Part shown: positions 1 to 6,056 of the stretch, one piece after another
Layout: each line of letters begins with the position of its first letter
Position numbering within the stretch: position 1 is the stretch's first letter
Source of the DNA: a virus
Length of the DNA: 21,082 bases
Reading direction: 5' to 3' (one strand)
Virus record (IMG/VR): IMGVR_UViG_3300028393_000386
Location: 1 to 21,082 of that record
The notes under the pieces: model-generated
The model's database searches: none
The model's input: the letters and a program-made list of their open reading frames with translations, nothing else
What the model was told of the DNA's origin: nothing
Translations under genes and position numbers: made by a program

Positions 1-397
1 ATATAAACGCCTCGGTCGGGCTGGCTCGCAGCTCGATGCGGTCCTGTTTCGGCTCGAGCAGGCCGTTAAGACCGGGCGGCAGTTCTTTGATCCAGCGCTT
101 CAGCTCGGCGAAGAGCGCGTCGAAGAGCTGCGCGCTCGTGGGGGCGGTGACGATCACCTTCACCGGGTATCTGGTGAGGATGAACCAGATCATCGCCCAG
201 CTCGTTGTGGCGGTCTTGCCGACGCCGTGGCCGGATCTCACGCTGATCTTGCGCTCGCCCCTGGCGATTGCCTCGAGCAGGTCGGACTGCCACGGGTCGG
301 GCTTGATGCCGAGAATTTCTTCGACGAACTTCGTCGGATGGTCGCGGTAGTCCTTGATGAACTGGATGAATGGGTTGGGTTGGTTGGCTTGGTTCAT
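1..397 (-). CDS. terL: Terminase large subunit, N-terminal part (cut by window edge)
   Basis: Large terminase is the ATPase/nuclease motor that packages phage DNA into the prohead. Only the first 132 codons are present; the frame is still open at base 1. The translation has an adenine-contacting region around PDPWQSDLLEAI (residues 33-44) and a clear Walker A, SGHGVGKT (55-62), followed by a hydrophobic strand and VIVTAPTSAQ (81-90), as expected for the terminase ATPase domain. The nuclease domain would lie outside the window. The ATG overlaps the stop of the upstream serine recombinase as ATGA and is preceded by GAGGG at good spacing, so translation is probably coupled. The frame is missing from simple ORF lists because it has no stop inside the window. 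Family call is strong; subfamily cannot be set from this fragment. Confidence 0.9.
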   Translation of the reverse strand, partial: MNQANQPNPFIQFIKDYRDHPTKFVEEILGIKPDPWQSDLLEAIARGERKISVRSGHGVGKTATTSWAMIWFILTRYPVKVIVTAPTSAQLFDALFAELKRWIKELPPGLNGLLEPKQDRIELRASPTEAFI

Positions 398-1086
398 TGC
401 GCCCTCTTCATCACTCGGCTGACCGTGGTTGCTGCCCATGTACCCGTGCGGCTGGGGGTTGGGATCTGTCTTGCGTTAAGCGCCCGGGCGATCTGCTGGT
501 AGCTGGCATGGCCCTCTTTCACTACCTGATCGATGGCGACCCGTAGGTCTCTTGCCCTTGCGTCGGCTTGGTCGACCCGTGCGCGGGCGCCCTGCTCGAT
601 GACCTGCCTTGGTGGCTTGTGGCCGCGGTCGCCGCCTAGGGTGACGCCTCGCTGCTTGGCCTGGTAGAGCGCGGCCTTGGTCCGCTGGGAGATCAGGCCG
701 GCCTCGAGTTCGGCGACGCTGGCAAGCTGCTGCAGGATGAAGTTCGGCACTGGGCCCGTGCCCAAGTTGGGCAGGTCAAGGAATATCACCTGGATGCCGG
801 ACTGGATGATGGTGCTCAGGAAATGCGCGTTTCTTGCAAGGCGGTCGAGCTTGGCGACGATGAGCGTGGCGTCGTGCGTGCGGCACAGTCTGAGTGCCTC
901 CTGCAGCATTGGCCTGGTGGTGCTGCGTCCGCTTTCCACTTCCTCGAGTTCGGCGATCGGGGGCCATCCCTTGTCTTGCAGGTGCTTGCGCACCGCTTCT
1001 TTTTGGGCCTGCAGGCCGAGGCCGGATTGGCCTTGCTCTTTTGTTGAGACGCGGTAGTAGGCGACGTACTTGGTCTGGCTGGTCAT
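394..1086 (-). CDS. Small serine recombinase (resolvase/invertase family)
   Basis: A 230-residue site-specific recombinase that would cleave DNA through a phosphoserine link. The N-terminal resolvase domain has YYRVSTKEQ with Arg12 and nucleophile Ser14, then AKLDRLAR (78-85) supplying Asp81, Arg82 and Arg85, so the known catalytic set is complete. The E-helix region follows (about 115-150). The C-terminus (about 190-230) has a predicted helix-turn-helix, SYQQIARALNARQIPT, as in the broad 'recombinase family protein' group found on plasmids and phages. It lies between the terminase subunits, its stop overlapping the terL start by four bases, but has a 239-base G-rich leader and its own extended -10 candidate. 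This suggests a separately transcribed, acquired gene. Substrate sites are unknown; it could be a resolvase, a DNA invertase or a cargo gene. The start has a weak GAG ribosome site. Confidence 0.9.
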   Translation of the reverse strand: MTSQTKYVAYYRVSTKEQGQSGLGLQAQKEAVRKHLQDKGWPPIAELEEVESGRSTTRPMLQEALRLCRTHDATLIVAKLDRLARNAHFLSTIIQSGIQVIFLDLPNLGTGPVPNFILQQLASVAELEAGLISQRTKAALYQAKQRGVTLGGDRGHKPPRQVIEQGARARVDQADARARDLRVAIDQVVKEGHASYQQIARALNARQIPTPSRTGTWAATTVSRVMKRAQ

Positions 1087-1116
1087 AGCGTTGCTCGGTG
1101 CGGTAGCGTTGATCGC

Positions 1117-1125
1117 ATTGTAACA
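1117..1125 (-). promoter_or_regulatory. Extended -10 promoter candidate for the serine recombinase
   Basis: On the minus strand the sequence reads TGTTACAAT, matching an extended -10 element (TGn plus a TATAAT-like hexamer with one mismatch). It lies about 30 bases before the recombinase ATG. No good -35 is present at 17 bases, but the minus strand has an A9 run further upstream that could act like an UP element. Prediction from motif only. Confidence 0.4.
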
Positions 1126-1155
1126 CTATGTGGCGGGGTAGGATTTTTTTTTGGC

Positions 1156-1179
1156 GGGGTGGGGTCGGGGTGTGGGGGG
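1156..1179 (+). repeat. G-quadruplex motif
   Basis: Four runs of at least four Gs lie at 1156-1159, 1161-1164, 1167-1170 and 1174-1179, with loops of 1, 2 and 3 bases. This fits the strict pattern for a stable intramolecular G-quadruplex on the plus strand, which is the template strand for the leftward operon. The motif is directly visible; folding in vivo is inferred. Confidence 0.7.
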
Positions 1180-1325
1180 TAGCCGAATCCTTCTGCCCCC
1201 GCCGCTGGCGCGAAGGGGGGGGGTCGCGGCGCCGCCCGGCTGGCCGCGCCGGCTCCGCTCCCGCTTTGCGCTGGCTTGTCGCTCCTTGCCGATCGCATCC
1301 CCATCGACAGGGTGTCACGCATCGA

Positions 1326-1778
1326 TCAACTGTCGTTGCTTGGTATGTCAATGGTGATGGTTTGCGGTGCTGCCTGCTCTACTGGCCGCACTGCGCGCAG
1401 ATGCGCGCCTGCTAGATCTATCTGCACCAGCGGGCCAGTGCGCTCGCCATAGATGCCTGGGTTCCACCTAGATGCGAGCCACTTGCGTGCGTCGATGCGC
1501 AGCTTGGCAACTCGCTCAGACTCGTTCGTTGCGCCGTCGGCGATGTCGATTACCTCGTCGGCCATGCGGTTGCTGGCCTCCTCGCGCGCACGCGAGATCG
1601 TGGCGGCGCGCTCGGGGTCGGCTGCAATCCAAGCGGCCAGCGTCGAGCGACCTACCTTCAGACGCTTTGCAATCGCATTGAGGTTCGACCCATCAGCAAT
1701 GGCTGCGGCAATGACATCCATGCCACCCATCTGATTGATCGTCTCGACCATCGCCTTCCGGTGCGGCCTCCCCGCCAT
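1326..1778 (-). CDS. terS: Terminase small subunit (Sf6 gp1-like)
   Basis: A 150-residue protein that would recognise phage DNA and load the large terminase. The N-terminus has a helix-turn-helix-like stretch, NLNAIAKRLKVGRSTLAAWI (about 32-51). The central part, ADEVIDIADG followed by RIDARKWLASRWNPGIYGER (about 97-116), matches the family signature of Sf6 gp1-type small terminases as I know it. The C-terminal tail is variable, as is usual. It starts right after the TAG stop of the zinc-ribbon gene, with GGGGTGG upstream as ribosome site. Terminase large subunit follows downstream, though separated by the recombinase insertion. Family assignment is fairly secure from motif and context. Confidence 0.85.
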   Translation of the reverse strand: MAGRPHRKAMVETINQMGGMDVIAAAIADGSNLNAIAKRLKVGRSTLAAWIAADPERAATISRAREEASNRMADEVIDIADGATNESERVAKLRIDARKWLASRWNPGIYGERTGPLVQIDLAGAHLRAVRPVEQAAPQTITIDIPSNDS

Positions 1779-2138
1779 CTACCACCCCATCTCAGTGCGC
1801 AACTCATCCACAGACATAGCCCCGTCGTCTTCCTCTTCCATGTCGCGCATATCCTCCAGGCGACGCCGAGCGTCAGCTCGTGCCTTCATGCCTGCGGTGT
1901 TGTTCAAGCTCGACGCCTTCTCAGCCTTCACTTTCGGAGCACGAGGCGCAGCATAAGAACCAACAGTCCGCGGCAAACCAACAAAGGGCGACGCCGGCGC
2001 ATTAACCGGAGCCTCGACCGTATTGAATCGAAGCGCGCATGTATTGCAAATACGAACCCGCACAATCGTCTGATGCTCTGACCGACTCGACCGAGTTTCA
2101 TTGACCCGTGTTATGCCACCGCATTCGCATCGGATCAT
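1779..2138 (-). CDS. Small NrdR-like zinc-ribbon protein
   Basis: A 119-residue protein with an N-terminal four-cysteine cluster: Cys4 and Cys6 in MIRCECGG, and Cys31 and Cys34 in ICNTCALRFNTVE. The order and spacing resemble the zinc ribbon of the ribonucleotide-reductase repressor NrdR, including the RF-T-E tail of the ribbon, although the first pair is CxC rather than CxxC. The ATP-cone domain that NrdR needs for nucleotide sensing is missing; the rest is a charged, probably helical tail ending in an acidic segment (MEEEDDGAMSVDELRTEMGW). The ATG overlaps the stop of the upstream 45-residue ORF (ATGA) and its own stop abuts the terS start. It may be a DNA-binding regulator or a small packaging-operon protein; function is not known. 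Confidence 0.65.
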   Translation of the reverse strand: MIRCECGGITRVNETRSSRSEHQTIVRVRICNTCALRFNTVEAPVNAPASPFVGLPRTVGSYAAPRAPKVKAEKASSLNNTAGMKARADARRRLEDMRDMEEEDDGAMSVDELRTEMGW

Positions 2139-2272
2139 CGCAATTCACGCCAAACTAAATCAGACTCATCCAAATACATCAACGGCATCCCAATTGCATA
2201 TAGCCTGATTACGCCATTCACCAGCAACATAACAGAAACTTCATAGCCCAATGGCGCAATAGGCAAATACAT
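2135..2272 (-). CDS. Unlisted 45-residue hypothetical protein
   Basis: A short frame filling the gap between rusA and the zinc-ribbon gene. Its ATG follows the rusA TAA stop with no spacing, and its TGA overlaps the next ATG as ATGA. Both junctions match the tight packing of this operon and suggest translational coupling. The product begins MYLPIAPLGYEVSVMLLVNG and is moderately hydrophobic in its first half (possibly a membrane-associated or small core-forming peptide), ending with acidic and basic residues. No family is recognised. The main support is the packing; there is no clear ribosome site of its own. It is shorter than common gene-finder cut-offs. Confidence 0.6.
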   Translation of the reverse strand: MYLPIAPLGYEVSVMLLVNGVIRLYAIGMPLMYLDESDLVWRELR

Positions 2273-2695
2273 TTAACGCTCAACCCCAGTCACCCGAATA
2301 CCAACCCGGCCAATATCCGAATAGCGTTTAGACACCGACGCAATGACAACCTGCCCATCATCGATATAGACAACGCTATTCATCGCATCAAGGCAAGCCT
2401 TCAGCACGTTATCAATGTCCGGCTTGGCCCAGAACTCGCCCTGCTCAAGCGCCCTGCGCCGTCTGGAGGCAGACCACGACTTCGGAACCCCCTTGCAAGC
2501 CTCCAGAACGACGCGTAGCGGCCCCGTGGCCGGATCTTGACCCGACATAGCCACCCGAGCCGCCGATCGAACCACGGCCTCGTAATCCACAGTCTTAGCC
2601 GGCGTATAGGCCCGGGCAAACCCGCCGCGCGTCGAGATCCGCGGCCGGCCTTTGCCGACCGGATTACCAGGCACGTCGAATTCGACCGAAAACAT
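2273..2695 (-). CDS. rusA: RusA-family Holliday junction resolvase
   Basis: A 140-residue endonuclease that would cut four-way DNA junctions, likely to remove branches before packaging. The N-terminus has the family motif GNPVGKGRPR (10-19). The catalytic core has KPDIDNVLKACLDAMN (91-106), with Asp93 and Asp95 and Lys99 at the positions of Asp70, Asp72 and Lys76 in E. coli RusA, and VVYIDDGQVV (108-117), supplying the third acidic residue. Length fits RusA (about 120 residues in E. coli) with a small extension. Its ATG abuts the TAA of the H-NS-like gene. RusA next to terminase is common in lambdoid and related phages. The active site appears complete. Confidence 0.95.
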   Translation of the reverse strand: MFSVEFDVPGNPVGKGRPRISTRGGFARAYTPAKTVDYEAVVRSAARVAMSGQDPATGPLRVVLEACKGVPKSWSASRRRRALEQGEFWAKPDIDNVLKACLDAMNSVVYIDDGQVVIASVSKRYSDIGRVGIRVTGVER

Positions 2696-3031
2696 TTAAA
2701 CCGCGAACTCAGCCGACCGATCGGCAATAAACCATTTCGGCGCAATACCCCGACCTGACCATTCGGCACCCGTTGCCGGGTCGCGCCACTTAACCGGCAC
2801 CTTGCGACCGGCACGCGACGGCTTGTCGAACACCTCCTCGGCCTTGAACCCGTACAGCTCGACCGTCGCCTTCATCGACGCCAGCGCCTCGGCGCGGGTC
2901 TCAGCAACCTTGCGCTCGATCGCCTCGTCCAGTTCAACCCGAGCGCGCTCGGTATCCGCCGCCGCCTTCGCCATCGCAGCGTCCAACCCGTTCCTGGCCG
3001 CGACCATCTCAGCAACCGTCATGCCGTTCAT
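2696..3031 (-). CDS. H-NS family nucleoid-associated protein
   Basis: A 111-residue DNA-binding protein of the H-NS type. Residues about 20-60 are rich in Ala, Glu and Arg and should form the oligomerisation coiled coil; the C-terminal domain has GRKVPVKWRDPATGAEWSGRG (the core W91-SGRGIAPKW at 91-100), the AT-hook-like loop used by beta-proteobacterial H-NS proteins. The chosen ATG lies 5 bases after GAGGGG (3037-3042); an ATG 11 codons upstream is in frame but would place that ribosome site inside the gene. It follows a 316-base gap containing a long palindrome. A phage-borne H-NS can silence host or phage AT-rich DNA, or counter host H-NS; which applies here is not visible. Confidence 0.85.
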   Translation of the reverse strand: MNGMTVAEMVAARNGLDAAMAKAAADTERARVELDEAIERKVAETRAEALASMKATVELYGFKAEEVFDKPSRAGRKVPVKWRDPATGAEWSGRGIAPKWFIADRSAEFAV

Positions 3032-3168
3032 GCAAACCCCTCGAATTAATTGAGTCCAAAGCATAGCACCGCTTTACACGCCGAACGCAATGCCTGCCAA
3101 CCACGCCGCACCTTGCGCCGGCTTACCCGTCCTGCTCTGCTCCGGGTAAAAATCGCCCACCAACTCTA

Positions 3169-3217
3169 TTGCGCTCCCTTACCCCCTCCTTACAGGAGGG
3201 GGGGTAAGGTAGCGCAA
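3169..3217. repeat. Long inverted repeat (hairpin), about 20 bp stem
   Basis: The left arm TTGCGCT-C-CCTTACCCCC-TCC pairs with the right arm GGA-GGGGGGG-TAAGG-T-AGCGCAA around a five-base loop (TTACA). There is one C/T mismatch and the right arm has two extra Gs. Neither strand has a T run after the stem, so it is not a standard intrinsic terminator. It could be an origin hairpin, a protein-binding site or a mobile REP-like palindrome. Confidence 0.75.
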
Positions 3218-3222
3218 GAGCT

Positions 3223-3308
3223 GGCGCAGTAGGTGTCGCACCTAGTCTGCTCCCGTTTTGCGCCACCTTTTTGCGCCACCTTTTGAAGCCGGCGCAGAAG
3301 CGGGCGCA
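3223..3308. repeat. Iteron-like cluster of GGCGCA motifs
   Basis: GGCGCA occurs at 3223, 3291 and 3303 and its complement TGCGCC at 3259 and 3272, five hits in 86 bases, with a sixth at 3114. The two central ones lie in tandem 13-base units ending GCGCCACCTTTT. Regular spacing of 13 between 3259 and 3272 and 12 between 3291 and 3303 is close to one helical turn plus. This could be a set of initiator-binding sites. Confidence 0.5.
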
Positions 3309-3347
3309 AACCGCCCAGCAGCACCCCGACACACCCACAACGGGTCA

Positions 3348-5249
3348 TCACATAACCACCAAAGAGTGAAACTTTTTCCGACTCGCCGGGTTCACCTCGG
3401 TCGTCGGCCGAACCTTACCCAGGTTGATCAGACCGCCAAGCGCACGGGCCAGGTCGGTCAGCCGGATGTCCTGCGTCATCGCGTGACGCTCCATCAGCTT
3501 CGGCAAGTACCTAGGCGAGGTCGCGCTGCCCGTCGGCCACTCGTCATAGTTCCTCGCCCGCAGCTCACCGATCGCCACGAGCACCGCCCGCTCTGCAGCC
3601 CGCCTGGCGATCGCCACGCGCTCTACCTCGACGGGTCCGGCGTGCTCCCCGTCAGTCCTGACGTATGCGCCTGCGTCATACCGCAATTGCATTTCGTCTA
3701 ATTGGCTGTAATTAGCCTTTGCTTTACGCAGAATCAATCGATCCTCGTCGGTCTCATCGCGCTCCAGCATAAGCCTGGATCGAACCGCCGCATCCCATGC
3801 GGTCGAGCCACTAAACTGACTCCCAATACCTTTCGCAGGGTGCCCCAATAAAAGAATCCCAACGTCCCTGCTAATAGCCAACTGCGTCAGGACATTCACC
3901 GCCTGAGTAACAATCGGCCTTTTGTTCTCATTGACCGCCATTAGCTGCGCGATATTGTCCAATACCAAAAGAGAATATCCACCGCCCGCCAGCATCTCGT
4001 CGACCCTCCCGAAAAGCCTGCCGACCCGCACCTGGGCCGCGACATCGTCTGCCTCGACCAGCACGTTCGTCTTGCCTGCACGCGCATCAACCTGCAGCCC
4101 GGAGCACTCCACAAGATCCACCCCCATCTGGCCGGCCATGCGGCGCATGCGCAGGTGCAGCTCCGAGGCGTCGTCCTCGCAGTAGAGGCACAGCACCCTC
4201 CCACGGGTCGTCTGCCTGCCGAACATTGGCAACCCCGCAGCCACCGATATCGCCATCTGCAGCGAGATGAGCGACTTCCCGACACCGCCCGCCCCGTATA
4301 GCGATGTCACAGACCCCCGAGGCACCCAGTCGTCCCAGACCCACCGCCTCTCAGGCGGGTCGACAGACATCACCCGCGCCAGGTCAAGCGGGGCGATCGC
4401 GTCCTCGTCCAGCACTACCGCACGGGTCACATCGACCCGACTCGACGCGTCGCGCGCCGCGGCCCACTCGACCATGCCGGCCACGTTCGCCCAGTCGACT
4501 GGGTCCGACGCATCGAAGTGCTGCTCGACGTAAACCCGCACGAGCGCATCAATCTCGACCTTGCCCAGGCCACGGGCCGAGACCGACGCAATGTACGACT
4601 TGAGCGCCTCGCGCCTACCCTCCCCGGTCCGCAGCCTGGCGTCCGGCGCGACTGCCGCATGAGCCGGCACCGGCGCCGACACCCGCGCCGCGGGGAACAC
4701 CGGCTCGATGTCGACCTGATCGATCCAACGGTTCATATGCAGCGTGTCGCGCGTCTCGTAGTGCGCCGCGTCATCTGCCTTGCCGTAAAAGTACGCTTGG
4801 GACAAAGTGAACGACTCGGAAGCCAGAATGCCGCCCAGCACCGCGTTCAGCTTGCCCATCAGCTCGAGGTGCTCGTCGGGTCCGCACTCTGCAGACACCG
4901 GCGCAAGCACCCGCCACCTGGGGCGCGCCTCGGTCGACGACGGCGACGTAAACAACATCGCCCGCACCGACTCGGACTTGAGCATCCCGACGGCCTCGTC
5001 GATCGACACCCTGCCGGCGTCATAGTCGCCCGTCAGGCCGGTCACCGAGACCACGTTCGCGTCGTGCCTGAGCGAGCCGCGCTCGCTGCGCACGTCGCCG
5101 AACCGGCGCAGCGCCAGCAGGCGCAGCGACTGCTTGTTCGCGGCCCGCATCGGGTTCTGGAACCAGCCCAGTAACTGCTCAGGGCTGACATCCATCGCGT
5201 CGATCTTGCCGGCCTTCAGGTCTTGGAATGTAGAGGTGTGAATCATCAT
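3348..5249 (-). CDS. PrimPol-like and RepA-like fused replicative primase/helicase
   Basis: A 633-residue replication protein. Residues about 60-180 resemble an archaeo-eukaryotic primase-type domain: GDYDAG (74-79) gives the DxD metal motif and ARPRWRVLAP (108-117) matches the PRWR strand. The His usually found before this strand appears replaced by Ser in TSPSSTEARP, so priming activity is uncertain. Residues about 300-520 form a RecA-like hexameric helicase ATPase (AAA_25/RepA type): Walker A GAGGVGKS (319-326), CEDD (357-360), Walker B LLVLDN (427-432) and LLLGHPAKG (467-474). The last 100 residues look like a winged-helix tail. Start: GAGG five bases before ATGATG. It follows cro by seven bases, so it belongs to the early leftward transcript. 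Replication role is strong; the primase part less so. Confidence 0.85.
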   Translation of the reverse strand: MMIHTSTFQDLKAGKIDAMDVSPEQLLGWFQNPMRAANKQSLRLLALRRFGDVRSERGSLRHDANVVSVTGLTGDYDAGRVSIDEAVGMLKSESVRAMLFTSPSSTEARPRWRVLAPVSAECGPDEHLELMGKLNAVLGGILASESFTLSQAYFYGKADDAAHYETRDTLHMNRWIDQVDIEPVFPAARVSAPVPAHAAVAPDARLRTGEGRREALKSYIASVSARGLGKVEIDALVRVYVEQHFDASDPVDWANVAGMVEWAAARDASSRVDVTRAVVLDEDAIAPLDLARVMSVDPPERRWVWDDWVPRGSVTSLYGAGGVGKSLISLQMAISVAAGLPMFGRQTTRGRVLCLYCEDDASELHLRMRRMAGQMGVDLVECSGLQVDARAGKTNVLVEADDVAAQVRVGRLFGRVDEMLAGGGYSLLVLDNIAQLMAVNENKRPIVTQAVNVLTQLAISRDVGILLLGHPAKGIGSQFSGSTAWDAAVRSRLMLERDETDEDRLILRKAKANYSQLDEMQLRYDAGAYVRTDGEHAGPVEVERVAIARRAAERAVLVAIGELRARNYDEWPTGSATSPRYLPKLMERHAMTQDIRLTDLARALGGLINLGKVRPTTEVNPASRKKFHSLVVM

Positions 5250-5256
5250 TCACGCC

Positions 5257-5469
5257 TCACTCGGCCCGCGGATACGTATGCGGCGCCAGCACCTCACGGG
5301 ACACGCCGTACAGGTCCTCGATCTGACAGGCGACGCGCGGCGACACGCGCCCCTGGCGAAGAATGTGCGCGATCGCCTGTCGGGTTATCCCCAGCTCGTC
5401 CGCAAGCGCGCTCTGGCTCCCTGCAAGCTGGATCGCCTGCCGAAATGCAATCATCGGTAAGTCAGTCAT
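5257..5469 (-). CDS. Cro-like / YdaS-type transcriptional regulator
   Basis: A 70-residue helix-turn-helix protein starting MTDLPMIAF. The core GSQSALADELGITRQAIAHI (17-36) is a standard Cro/YdaS helix-turn-helix, followed by RVSPRVACQIEDLYGVSRE, as in Cro-like proteins that pair with a CI-type repressor. The chosen ATG has AGAGG five bases upstream; the frame is open much further upstream but that part overlaps the control region and the repressor gene and looks non-coding. It is the first gene of the leftward early operon, divergent from the CI-like gene. It likely shuts down the repressor to favour lytic growth; that role follows from position and family. Confidence 0.85.
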   Translation of the reverse strand: MTDLPMIAFRQAIQLAGSQSALADELGITRQAIAHILRQGRVSPRVACQIEDLYGVSREVLAPHTYPRAE

Positions 5470-5612
5470 TGCCACCTCTGTGTCAAGTAATGCTTGCACT
5501 TTATCAGCACAAGGCAAAGTCCGACAGACGGTTACCGAATTAACTAGACAGGCGATGGACAAGGTGCGCTTTACAAAGTACAACGGCAACTCAGCAACTG
5601 CAGTAGAAAGAC
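5470..5612. promoter_or_regulatory. Divergent cro/repressor control region
   Basis: These 143 bases separate cro (leftward) from the CI-like gene (rightward) and should hold both promoters and their operators. Visible dyads include CAAG-N5-CTTG (about 5484-5496), an imperfect GTTAC-CGAA-TTAAC (5531-5544) and CTTT-AC-AAAG (about 5569-5578). No promoter with good -35 and -10 boxes is clear on either strand, so the exact start sites are not called. Confidence 0.6.
5531..5544. promoter_or_regulatory. Imperfect GTTAC dyad in the cro/repressor gap
   Basis: GTTAC-CGAA-TTAAC, one base away from a perfect GTTAC/GTAAC pair. It shares the half-site of the dyads at 11362 and 11558, so one phage regulator could bind all three. 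Spacer lengths differ (4, 3 and 2), which weakens the case. Confidence 0.3.
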
Positions 5613-6056
5613 ATGCCCATCTCACCTGAGTACAACGCGCAGATTTCGCTCCGTCTGAAAGAAGCGCGCCTCGACAACAAAATGAATCAGACCGAGTTCG
5701 CAAAGAAACTCGGCGTGAGCCGCGCATCGATCTCACAATGGGAGCGTGGCTTAACCAAGCCGGGCATGAGCCGCCTGCGCCAGGTAAGCGAACTCACGCG
5801 GCGACCGCTTAGTTGGTTCCTGATTGAGGACAGCGCCGCCGCTATGGCAGCGTCGAACACTCCGGACGATTCGATCGTCAATACGATCAGCGCGCTGCCG
5901 CCGATCTTGCGCGAAGTGCTGCTCGATAGCATCGACGACTTGCGCGCTTACGAGAAAACCATGCCCGCCTGGATCTGGAAGACGCTGCCCCCGGCAGGCG
6001 CCGCCCGCGACGAGTTCATCACCAAACTGAAGCGCGAGATCTGGAAGAACACGTAA
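5613..6056 (+). CDS. CI-like phage repressor without peptidase domain
   Basis: A 147-residue XRE-family repressor. Residues 13-65 are a clear helix-turn-helix domain: LRLKEARLDNKMNQTEFAKK then LGVSRASISQWERG (33-46). The C-terminal half (about 85-147) is helical and ends FITKLKREIWKN; it shows none of the Ser/Lys catalytic motifs of the S24/LexA peptidase fold, and the protein is much shorter than lambda CI (237 residues). It is divergent from cro, the usual lysogeny switch arrangement. Without self-cleavage, induction would need an antirepressor, protein partner or another signal. Start has only a weak AGAAAG ribosome site. Maintenance of lysogeny is inferred from context. Confidence 0.8.
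   Translation: MPISPEYNAQISLRLKEARLDNKMNQTEFAKKLGVSRASISQWERGLTKPGMSRLRQVSELTRRPLSWFLIEDSAAAMAASNTPDDSIVNTISALPPILREVLLDSIDDLRAYEKTMPAWIWKTLPPAGAARDEFITKLKREIWKNT

Larger units (their letters stand above)
1087..1325. other. G-rich intergenic leader between terminase small subunit and recombinase
   Basis: This 239-base gap is odd in an operon whose genes mostly touch or overlap. The plus strand has a T9 run (1144-1152), four close runs of four or more Gs (1156-1179), a nine-G run (1215-1223) and very GC-rich inverted segments around 1224-1260. No convincing gene is seen: possible frames are low-complexity Pro/Arg-rich. It may carry the recombinase promoter and perhaps its recombination site, since resolvase sites often lie just upstream of the gene; that last point is inference only. 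Confidence 0.6.
3032..3347. other. Gap with palindrome and GGCGCA repeats; possible replication origin
   Basis: No gene is supported in these 316 bases. They hold the H-NS ribosome site (3037-3042), a 49-base near-perfect palindrome (3169-3217), two tandem 13-base units around TTTTGCGCCACC (3256-3280), and six exact copies of GGCGCA in either orientation (starts at 3114, 3223, 3259, 3272, 3291, 3303). The gap lies just downstream of the primase/helicase-like gene. Clustered short repeats plus a strong hairpin next to a replication gene fit a phage origin, but that function is inferred. Confidence 0.45.

Noticed and set aside
1083-1322. A 79-codon Pro/Arg-rich frame on the minus strand upstream of the recombinase
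   Set aside because: Low-complexity product created by the G/C runs, no good ribosome site, and it runs into the recombinase start region; treated as non-coding leader.
394-1325. The recombinase region as a transposon or insertion sequence
   Set aside because: No terminal inverted repeats or target duplication were seen around it, and its 3' end overlaps terL exactly.
3177-3209. The strong hairpin as an intrinsic terminator
   Set aside because: Neither strand has a T run after the stem; the downstream genes would also lose transcription.
3123-3338. A 71-codon GTG frame on the minus strand in the palindrome/repeat gap
   Set aside because: Its translation just follows the repeats and palindrome, with no ribosome site or family signal.
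5470-5736. A long N-terminal extension of the Cro-like protein up to 5736
   Set aside because: It would cross the control region and the start of the divergent repressor; a strong ribosome site marks the ATG at 5469.
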